The position numbers and the translations under genes were made by a program. Positions 57,345-64,000 of a stretch of DNA of 64,000 nt are shown piece after piece. The stretch spans positions 2,666,001 to 2,730,000 of the forward strand of contig OZ241345.1 of assembly GCA_965200175.1 (NCBI GenBank). Reading direction: 5' to 3'. The notes beneath the pieces were generated by a model. It did not search any database. It had not been told where the DNA came from and saw nothing but the letters and a program-made list of their open reading frames with translations. The DNA is from Azophilus sp026709365 (GTDB lineage Bacteria; Pseudomonadota; Gammaproteobacteria; Pseudomonadales; Azotimanducaceae). The number at the start of each line of letters is the position of its first letter. Within the stretch, counting starts at the first letter, position 1.

Positions 57345-57353
57345 GATTGCCTC

Positions 57354-57602
57354 CTATAGCCAGCCCAAGCCTTGGGCGAACTTGTAACCAGCGATTATCG
57401 CCGCGAACACCGCCAGTGCCAACCGCGCGAACTCGGCGATCGCGCTTTGCTTGACACGGCGCACGTCCGCCACCAGCTTTTCCGCTTCGGCCGCGAGCTT
57501 CAGCGCTTCCGGTTTCAGCTTCGCGGCCTCAGCCTCGAGCATGTCGGCTTCCGCGTTGAGCCGCCTCAGTTCGGCGGCGGCCCGCTCCTCCTTCGGTTCC
57601 AT
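57354..57602 (-). CDS. 82-residue coiled-coil protein with C-terminal membrane anchor
   Basis: The ATG at 57602 has GGAG seven bases upstream; an upstream in-frame start at 57656 is less convincing. The product has a long Ala/Glu/Lys-rich helix with heptad character (AELRRLNAEADMLEAEAAKL and on) and a C-terminal hydrophobic helix (ARLALAVFAAIIAGYKF). This layout (coiled coil plus tail anchor) recalls many small DUF1640-like proteins. It forms a two-gene unit with the 43-residue protein. Its role is unknown; a holin-like or scaffold role would be guesswork. Confidence 0.7.
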   Translation of the reverse strand: MEPKEERAAAELRRLNAEADMLEAEAAKLKPEALKLAAEAEKLVADVRRVKQSAIAEFARLALAVFAAIIAGYKFAQGLGWL

Positions 57603-57888
57603 AGGTTTTCTCCTTCGGGATCCCACTAGGGTACCGAAGTCCCCGCCGGGGTTCACATTCCCAGGCGGGGTTTATGGGCCTTGGCAGGACCCGGTTTCGC
57701 TCCGCCGAAGCGGCGCTGCCCAACGCCACTCCGCACGGAGCGGGAGCGACCGCCGAGGCGGTCACTCATGCCACGCCTACTGCGCGGCCATGCCGGAGTC
57801 TCCGGCGGGTAAGTGGGGAAATCGTATCGGCGGCGGCCCGGCGGGGCGAGAACTAAACGCTCACCGCGGCGCTAGGCGGCAGCCCGCC

Positions 57889-58218
57889 TCACTTGCCAAG
57901 GTGGGTTTCAGAAACTGCCCGGCGGTTGTGCCCGAGCTCCCGGGCAACGGTCACCCGCGCCTCCCGGTCGATCCGTCCTCTTGCGCCCTTCAGGGCGCTC
58001 CCAGGCGACTCGCCCGCCAAGGGGCACCTCCACCCCGCCAACTCCTCGTAGCGGCGCTGCGCGTAGGCGTGCCGAAGGCCGTGCATGCCCTTCAGCCCAG
58101 CGTCCCTCGTCCGCGCCTCGTACACCCTGAGCTGTTCGCGGTAGTTGCGATCCGCCGGGATCAGCGCGCCGCCGCGCTTCCGGGCGAATTGCGCCCCGTC
58201 ACTACCGGAATCCGGCAT
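57889..58218 (-). pseudogene. Truncated tyrosine-recombinase (integrase) C-terminal half
   Basis: A remnant of a phage/ICE-type integrase. Visible are RGGALIPADRNYREQLRVYE, the catalytic HGLRHAYAQRRYEELAGW (His and Arg of the second catalytic cluster) and, near the end, REARVTVARELGHNR with the third-cluster His, but no convincing catalytic Tyr beyond AVSETHL. The N-terminal half with the first catalytic Arg is missing: upstream of about 58200 the sequence no longer looks like integrase and a GHKL gene starts on the other strand. It marks the border of the right-hand genomic island. Confidence 0.75.
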
Positions 58219-58356
58219 CAGATAGCCGTTAGCCGCGGTGTGCCTGAGATTTTGTGCGACGAAGGGAAGTAGTGACGGGGCGCACAGAACGCTAGCTCCA
58301 CAGCGCCGTCGACCATTTTGCGCCGGACGAAGAAGTAGCTGACCGCACAAGCTGGC

Positions 58357-59760
58357 TTGGCCGTGACCGTACCCGCCCACCAAGGATATCTAGTCACACA
58401 CTGTGCCACAGGTTCCATCCATATCAGAATCAGTCCGGCCGCGTCATGCATCACCATCCGAGACGATGGCACTGGACTGTCGGCCGCCGACACGGCTCGC
58501 CGACTCATCGATGTCGGCCGTAGTATCAAAAACCCATCGACCGACCGCGGCTTCCGTGGCATCGGTCGCCTTGCCGGCCTGGCTTTCGCCGACCGAGTCC
58601 ATTTCACGACCCGTGCGGGACCCGCTAGCTCACCCGTTCGAGTCACTTGGGACGGTCAGTCGCTTCGTGCACTAGACCTCTCGCAAATGGAAGCAAGTGA
58701 GGCCATCGAGAAATGCACCACTACGACGCGTGTCTCTGACGGCGAATGGCCGCAACGATTCTTCGAGGTAACCATCGACCGGGTCAACCGCCATGCGGCA
58801 GCCGATCTCCTGAACGAGAGCGCAGTACGCCACTACCTTAGCCAAGTCGCTCCTGTTCCATTCCAGGCAGACTTCTCACTTGCCGAGGAAGTCCGTGACT
58901 TCCTCGCCGCCTACGTTGACGACTTCTCCATCGAAGTTTGCATCAACGACGACGCCCAACCTCTAAGGCGGCCCTTCGCCGAGACCATTCCGCTTACTGA
59001 ACACTTCGATGCAGCCTTCACAACTCTTGAGACCCGGGTCATTCCTAGGTCCGACGACGACGGTCCCGCCGCAGTGCTTTGGCTTGCCCACACACCATAC
59101 GCCGGCTCAATTCCGAAGCGTCTCGGCGTTCGGGGGCTTCGAGCGCGCAAGGGCAATCTCCAGATCGGCAATGAGCGCATCTTCGAGCATCTTTTCTTGG
59201 AACCGAGGTTCAACGGATGGTGCGTTGGAGAGTTACATATTCTGGATAGCCGAATCGTCCCCAATGGCCGACGGGACTATTTCGAACCCGGGCCACATCT
59301 CCGCAACCTTGAGAACCACGTTGGTGCCATCGCGCAGGAGATAAGCGTCCGTTGTCGCTCAGCATCATCTCAACGAAACAAGGTCCGCAATCTCGATGTG
59401 GCCGTTCGCCGGACAAAAGGTGCTGCCGACTTGATTCGTTCCGGTTACCTTCTCACACGCGACGCCAATTCACTCATTTCGCGTGAACTGGCGCGACTTA
59501 CAGGAATGCGCCAAACGCTCGATCAGGTCCGAGCTACTGACCCTGACGTGTTCCCGTCTGACTTGGCGCTGTGCGAGCGTCACGTTGATGAACTCCCAGC
59601 GAGTCCCAACCCTCGTCTGGACGCTATTCCCCGCGATCTCCTCAACCCGCTGCAAACTGCCTTCGGGACGATTGCGGAAACGATGCCGCCTGATTCAGCC
59701 CTGGCCATGATCGAAGCAATTCTCGAACGTCTTACCGCCTCCGAGCCGCCCGAGCAGTGA
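58357..59760 (+). CDS. GHKL-family ATPase, N-terminally truncated
   Basis: A 467-codon frame, starting at a TTG (58357), of an ATP-binding protein with a GHKL (Hsp90/MORC-like) fold. Present are the ITIRDDGTGLS motif (about residues 34-43) that binds the adenine and the glycine-rich RGFRGIGRLAGLAFAD lid motif (about 64-79). The first helix with the essential N-box (Glu/Asn motif), which should come about 30 residues earlier, is absent, and a stop lies just upstream. The truncation coincides with the integrase remnant. The gene would supply an ATPase to the nuclease-helicase pair downstream. Its stop at 59760 may also be premature: coding-like sequence continues to 60051 in other frames. Confidence 0.65.
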   Translation: MAVTVPAHQGYLVTHCATGSIHIRISPAASCITIRDDGTGLSAADTARRLIDVGRSIKNPSTDRGFRGIGRLAGLAFADRVHFTTRAGPASSPVRVTWDGQSLRALDLSQMEASEAIEKCTTTTRVSDGEWPQRFFEVTIDRVNRHAAADLLNESAVRHYLSQVAPVPFQADFSLAEEVRDFLAAYVDDFSIEVCINDDAQPLRRPFAETIPLTEHFDAAFTTLETRVIPRSDDDGPAAVLWLAHTPYAGSIPKRLGVRGLRARKGNLQIGNERIFEHLFLEPRFNGWCVGELHILDSRIVPNGRRDYFEPGPHLRNLENHVGAIAQEISVRCRSASSQRNKVRNLDVAVRRTKGAADLIRSGYLLTRDANSLISRELARLTGMRQTLDQVRATDPDVFPSDLALCERHVDELPASPNPRLDAIPRDLLNPLQTAFGTIAETMPPDSALAMIEAILERLTASEPPEQ

Positions 59761-59773
59761 TAGACAAAGCACC

Positions 59774-60051
59774 GATGTGGTGTCATTAAGCACCGGCAGC
59801 TCGTTTGCGTTACTCAAGAGATGGTTGGACAAACATCGGAACCGGAGCACAAGGTGTGAAGAGGTCGTGCTCAGGGCGGCGGGCGGGACTTTGGGCCACG
59901 CCTTGGAGCCGACGCGCTGCTGCTCGCCTCCATCGACTTTCTGTCCGGTCAGCGCGAGCCCATCAACGCTGTTGTCAGCCACGTTCTTGAAGTGTGTTCG
60001 GATGACACCATGACCCTTTCGGCCCTGCCCGTCGACCAGCACGGATACTGA
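59774..60051 (+). pseudogene. Frameshifted coding remnant between ATPase and nuclease
   Basis: Two frames carry protein-like sequence: first STGSSFALLKRWLDKHRNRS with following EEVVLRAA, then, after a shift near 59878, DALLLASIDFLSGQREPINA through SALPVDQHGY and a stop at 60051. The end is 5 bases before the nuclease ATG, as expected for a real preceding cistron. It is either a small broken gene or the displaced C-terminus of the GHKL ATPase. No good start codon with a ribosome-binding site is seen. Confidence 0.45.
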
Positions 60052-60056
60052 CCCAT

Positions 60057-60845
60057 ATGCCCATCTCCTTCACCCCAATTAGCGCCGGTCTCCGATGGCA
60101 TGGCTCCACTTGGGCGGTTGAGGACGAACATGAGCTCGCGTGGATGCTCGCACGCGTCGCCATCGGGCAATTCTCCATCGTCGAGAAGATCCTCCACGAA
60201 ACCGGCTGCGCGCCGGGCGGCATGGCGACCAGCGGCTTCGAAGGAGCGAAACGTCTTCTGACCGTCCCTGCCGGTAGCTCCCCTGCGCACCGAGACGGCT
60301 GGATGTTCCAGGTAATCTCTTGGATCGCCTCCCACCTCCAAGCCCACCAAGCCGATCAAAAGGCTCTGATTCAGCCCCCGCATCTTATCCACGCACAAAA
60401 GGGGCAGGATGGGCTCCTGATTGAGTACGCGGAAGACGACATCGCTAGGGTTGTCATCTGCGAAGACAAGGCGACGGACATTCCGGGAACGCAAATCAAG
60501 AAAAGGGTCCTACCCGACTTCGCCAAATACGAGACGGGCGTACGTGACAACGAACTGATCGCCGCCGTCGCGACAATCCTTAGAGGTCACAGCGTAGACA
60601 ACGCCGACCAGATCACCGAGGATATCTTCTGGGACAACAAACGTGCCTATCGCATAGCCGTCACCGTCCCTCCCAACCGCACTACAACAGACGCCCAGAA
60701 AAGACTGTTCAAAGGCTACAGGCGTTCAGTACGCGGAAGCGTCCAAAGACGCTGTGTCGAACTCATGCCCCTCAAGAACCTTCGACCCTGGATGAAAAGC
60801 CTTGCCAACCAAGCGTTGGCGATAATCGGCGACCACGATGTATGA
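60057..60845 (+). CDS. PD-(D/E)xK-type nuclease, HamA/DUF1837-like candidate
   Basis: A 262-residue protein with a restriction-endonuclease-like core: GQDGLLIEYAEDD (Asp118) followed by VVICEDKATD with Glu136 and Lys138, i.e. the D-X17-ExK arrangement. Helical segments follow (FAKYETGVRDNELIAAVATI). The ATG at 60057 lies 5 bases after the preceding frame, and the 3' end overlaps the helicase start by 8 bases (60838-60845), so the two are translationally coupled. A small nuclease with this motif coupled to a large SF2 helicase is the layout of Hachiman (HamA-HamB). The sequence is divergent and membership is inferred, not proven. Confidence 0.7.
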   Translation: MPISFTPISAGLRWHGSTWAVEDEHELAWMLARVAIGQFSIVEKILHETGCAPGGMATSGFEGAKRLLTVPAGSSPAHRDGWMFQVISWIASHLQAHQADQKALIQPPHLIHAQKGQDGLLIEYAEDDIARVVICEDKATDIPGTQIKKRVLPDFAKYETGVRDNELIAAVATILRGHSVDNADQITEDIFWDNKRAYRIAVTVPPNRTTTDAQKRLFKGYRRSVRGSVQRRCVELMPLKNLRPWMKSLANQALAIIGDHDV

Positions 60846-63800
60846 CTTGAATACTGCAGACTTGATCCGGTCCACGCCCCCGCTGCACGACCTTGACCGG
60901 GATGCGTTGCCAGATATCCTCACCGAAGCCTACGCGCAAATCGCCGCGCTCCGCGTACAACTACGCTCCGACGACGACCTGCCCGACGACCTCGCCAACA
61001 CCAGAGCCTTCGCCCACAAGCTCGCCCAGACCAACGAGGGTCTTGTCGCTTTAAGTCCCGAACGCGAGGACCGTCGAGCCGCTGCCTTTGTTGCCGCGAC
61101 CGCCTATCAACTCGTCCATCAGATCGACGCGCTAAGCGGAAACGACCACCCACCAACGCAACTGACGTCCCACGCCATCACCCCCGATTTGAGCGCGATG
61201 CTCCTGTTTCTGGTCGCGGAGTCGTCCGCTGACGCTGCCGAGGTATCACGACGCATACACGAGCCGGACGAGACACTAGAGCGCGCTTTGGTCCGATCCC
61301 TAGTAGACTTGGCTCGCGGGCGGGTGCGCAGCATTGCCGACCGGCGTGTGCCACCGCCCGACGACTCAGTCCGTTTTTCCCAACCCGACGCACCCAGCGA
61401 TGCCCTCTACCATTTGATCCTCCAAGCCGTCTATGCGTTGGCACACCACCTAGCTGGCCAGCCCGACGCCGACGACCCATCCGACACCCTGCGCCGGGCG
61501 CAAGCACTCGCAGCCCCGGCAGAAGCTCCCGCACCGCTTTCTTCGGACTCCGAACCCGATATGCAGCTGCCAGGGCCAGTCGCTGTTTTCCCGGGGCCAT
61601 TTCATCTGGCGAGCCTTCTGCTCGCCGTCGCGGACACCTTAACGGACGCCGCAGTCGTCAACATTCAACCCCCGAGCGGCGTCGGTCCCGACAGATGGAC
61701 CTCCTTTCTGAGCCACCTTGCCCGGGACCGTCCGTACCTTTGGCCCAATCACAAACAAGCCATCTCGGATGGGTACCTCGGCCTCGGCGTGTCCTCCGTT
61801 GTCGGCTTCCCGACCGGGACCGGTAAGTCCGCCGTTGCGCAAATGAAAATCGCCGCTACGCTCCTTTCGGGCTGCAATGCCATTTTTCTAGCACCGACCC
61901 ATGCCCTCGTCGATCAAACCGTTCGCGACCTCCGCGCTGCGTTCCCGAGTTTCCGAGTGCAAGGTGAAAGAGCCGACGAATTTCAGTTCGCCACGGAATT
62001 GGAGGAACCGCACGATATCCTAGTCATGACCCCCGAAAGGTGTCTGCTGCTCGCCCACATAGAGCCTGACGTTTTCGAGAGTGTCGAACTTCTAGTCTTC
62101 GACGAATGCCACCTCATACACCCGAGCGACGATGCTGATCGGCGTTCCGTCGACTCCATGCTCTGCATCATCAACTTCCTTCGCCTAGCGCCGAACGCCG
62201 ACCTGCTTCTCCTTTCCGCAATGATGAAGAACACTAAGGAGATAGCTGATTGGATCGGGCACCTCACGGCTCGGCCCGCACTCCCTTTCTCCATGGCCTG
62301 GAAACCCACACGACAGCTAAGGGGCTGCGTGGTCTACGACCAAGCCCGCATCGACGAACTGGACGCCTTGCTAAGGGCCGAAAGACGGCGCGCTACTACC
62401 GCCGGGGTCCCTGCAGCGTTAAAGCGCCAACTCACCGCCCAGCCATACGGTTTCTTCAGCATCCGGCAAACATGGGCCTCCCGGCGACGAACGGACTACG
62501 CCTACCTCCCAATCTGTGCCGACAGCCCTGCGCTCGCTGCAAACAGTTCCTGGAACCTTACTCCCAACTCCGGCGTACTAGCGTCAACCCTCGCGAGCTC
62601 ATCCGCCCAGTCTGGCGTAAACACCCTCGTGTTCACGCAGTCCGTCCCAAGCGCCGCGTCCATTGCCCAGCACGTTGCGGACTCGCTCGGCTCCTGCCAC
62701 GTCGAACTAACCGACGCCGAAAAGCAGTGGCTCCACGTAGCAATCGACGAACTGGGCGGGCGCGATCAGCTATACGTCGATTGCCGAGACGAGATACTCG
62801 TTTCCCGTGCCGCCGCCCACCACGGCCAACTCCTCCCGGAGGAACGCCGACTCATCGAATCGCTCTACGCCCGGTCCGAGGGACTTACCGTGCTGTGCGC
62901 AACCGGCACGCTAGGCCAAGGAGTGAACCTACCGAGCGAGCTTGTGGTCATTGCCCAAGACAGCCGCTACAACCGCCAGTTAGGCCGCCGGGAACTGCTT
63001 GAGGCTCGGGAACTTCTCAACGCGGCCGGCCGTGCCGGGCGCGCAGGCAAAAACGCCACCGGGATGGTCTTTGTCATCCCTAGCCGCGTCGTCGACTTCA
63101 ATGACGCCGACTCAAGAATAGGCGACCAATGGATACGGCTGCGCGAGGTCTTCAGCCAGCCTGACCAATGTCTCGACATCGACGATCCGCTGACCGCCAT
63201 TCTCGACCGTATCCACGCGGCCGTCGACATGCATGATGACCTTGGGCGCTACGTCGTTTCCCGACTTTCTGGACCTGCCGGCGACGAGCGCCGTAAAACG
63301 GAACTTCGCTCAGCACTCCAGCGCACGTTCACCGCGTTCCGCAAGCGCCGGGAGTCCGACGAGACTTGGATTCGGACTCGGACCGATGCCGCGCTAGCCC
63401 TCCTTGGCGATATCAATCCCAACGATGAAGTTGCCAAAAATGTCAGGGACTTAGCCTCATCCCTCGGCCTTCCCGAAGACGCCCTAGCACAACTCCGAGT
63501 CGACGTCCTCGATTCCGCACCCGGCTCTGGTGCGACGATCGCTGCGTGGGTCGCCTGGATGTTCGAATGGATGGCAACTCACCCGCACCACACCATGCGC
63601 CTCCTGCGTCTCGAAGACCTCTCACATCAATTCGGCTCCACTTTCGACAAGCTAACCACCGATGAGGCACGCGTCATCTACGCCCTACCGAAGCTCGCTG
63701 ACGCACTTGCCCGTTGGATGCAAGGCGATCCCTTGACAAACATCCAATCAGCGCTGCCAGCCATCAAATCGGCCAGACTAAAGTCCACGGCCGCGAGAAA

Positions 63801-64000
63801 ATTTGTCCTTCGCTTGCTTCCCTCGTTGGCCCATCTCTTCGTCGCACCATCATTAATCATCGGCCGCGAACTAGTTGACGACTGGAGCGCCGCCCAGGAT
63901 GCTGCCCCTGGGGTTTTCCATCTGAGTCAGTGCGTCCGCCGAGGGTTCTCGTCAGTGGAAATGTATGCAGTGTATGAGCAGGTCCGACCACGCTCCCCCT
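60838..64000 (+). CDS. Large SF2 (Ski2-like) helicase, HamB-like candidate, 3' end off window
   Basis: At least 1,054 residues, continuing past the window edge. After an N-terminal region of about 300 residues without recognised motifs come Walker A GFPTGTGKSAVAQM (Gly329-Ser331), motif Ia FLAPTHALVDQ, the DECH box LLVFDECHLIHP (Asp422-His425), motif III LLLLSAMM, motif V CATGTLGQGVNLPS and motif VI NAAGRAGRAGK (about 730-738). This order and spacing is that of Ski2/Brr2/Hel308-like DNA or RNA helicases, as in HamB. The ATG at 60838 overlaps the nuclease stop, so production is coupled. A role in sensing or unwinding invading nucleic acid is inferred. Confidence 0.85.
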   Translation, partial: MYDLNTADLIRSTPPLHDLDRDALPDILTEAYAQIAALRVQLRSDDDLPDDLANTRAFAHKLAQTNEGLVALSPEREDRRAAAFVAATAYQLVHQIDALSGNDHPPTQLTSHAITPDLSAMLLFLVAESSADAAEVSRRIHEPDETLERALVRSLVDLARGRVRSIADRRVPPPDDSVRFSQPDAPSDALYHLILQAVYALAHHLAGQPDADDPSDTLRRAQALAAPAEAPAPLSSDSEPDMQLPGPVAVFPGPFHLASLLLAVADTLTDAAVVNIQPPSGVGPDRWTSFLSHLARDRPYLWPNHKQAISDGYLGLGVSSVVGFPTGTGKSAVAQMKIAATLLSGCNAIFLAPTHALVDQTVRDLRAAFPSFRVQGERADEFQFATELEEPHDILVMTPERCLLLAHIEPDVFESVELLVFDECHLIHPSDDADRRSVDSMLCIINFLRLAPNADLLLLSAMMKNTKEIADWIGHLTARPALPFSMAWKPTRQLRGCVVYDQARIDELDALLRAERRRATTAGVPAALKRQLTAQPYGFFSIRQTWASRRRTDYAYLPICADSPALAANSSWNLTPNSGVLASTLASSSAQSGVNTLVFTQSVPSAASIAQHVADSLGSCHVELTDAEKQWLHVAIDELGGRDQLYVDCRDEILVSRAAAHHGQLLPEERRLIESLYARSEGLTVLCATGTLGQGVNLPSELVVIAQDSRYNRQLGRRELLEARELLNAAGRAGRAGKNATGMVFVIPSRVVDFNDADSRIGDQWIRLREVFSQPDQCLDIDDPLTAILDRIHAAVDMHDDLGRYVVSRLSGPAGDERRKTELRSALQRTFTAFRKRRESDETWIRTRTDAALALLGDINPNDEVAKNVRDLASSLGLPEDALAQLRVDVLDSAPGSGATIAAWVAWMFEWMATHPHHTMRLLRLEDLSHQFGSTFDKLTTDEARVIYALPKLADALARWMQGDPLTNIQSALPAIKSARLKSTAARKFVLRLLPSLAHLFVAPSLIIGRELVDDWSAAQDAAPGVFHLSQCVRRGFSSVEMYAVYEQVRPRSP

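Noticed and set aside
57889..58383. Complete integrase gene starting at 58383
   Set aside because: The first about 55 codons do not resemble an integrase and the catalytic first Arg region is missing; only the C-terminal part is accepted, as a pseudogene.

Overview
The window is high-GC bacterial DNA densely packed with nitrogen-scavenging genes. A DUF3450-TtpC-ExbB-ExbD-TonB-TPR operon, a type familiar from Gammaproteobacteria, suggests a gammaproteobacterium. Inference only: purine, creatinine-type and ureide catabolism, an enormous secreted protein built of FN3 and Calx-beta domains, and defence-type genes fit an animal-associated (for example marine invertebrate) bacterium. No rRNA or tRNA gene was seen.

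Layout. 1-4044 (minus): ureide degradation (HpxW-like Ntn hydrolase, PucG aminotransferase, AllC running off the left edge). 4262-9350 (minus): a TonB2-type energising operon with a clear promoter and a strong leader hairpin. 9704-14219: allantoinase PuuE (plus), facing a minus-strand operon of DUF2165 protein, 2OG-Fe(II) oxygenase, guanine-deaminase-like protein and NCS2 purine permease. 14610-30063 (minus): one giant surface or secreted protein of about 5,100 residues, split by a single-base frameshift near its N-terminus, with a heptanucleotide tandem repeat directly downstream of its promoter. 30810-31395 (minus): a small secreted protein whose predicted promoter has a run of 21 C/G as the -35/-10 spacer. 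The two loci together look like a phase-variable surface region.

31694-38212 (plus): a tight operon of FAD oxidase, cytosine-deaminase-like hydrolase, biuret-hydrolase-like enzyme, permease, AtzG and AtzE. 38236-39559: creatininase-family and Rid proteins. 39751-49267 (plus): a TonB-dependent receptor behind a sigma-54 promoter, a NitT/TauT-type ABC importer, an 8-oxoguanine-deaminase-like enzyme, an AzgA-type permease and guanine deaminase. These genes describe outer- and inner-membrane import of nucleobases and related heterocycles, deamination, ring opening and release of ammonia. Uricase and xanthine dehydrogenase are not in the window and may lie to the left.

49284-57602: a patchwork of GNAT, two AAA_14/DUF4143 ATPases, Nudix, malate dehydrogenase, a flavin/F420-type reductase-like protein, a solitary Phd antitoxin, an orphan OppF and two tiny membrane proteins, with several repeat arrays (27-bp, 95-bp and two dispersed palindromic families). 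57889-64000: a truncated integrase abuts a 5'-truncated GHKL ATPase, followed by a PD-(D/E)xK-type nuclease and a large Ski2-like helicase running off the right edge. This is a Hachiman-like defence locus with an extra ATPase, in DNA that looks less GC-rich than the rest.
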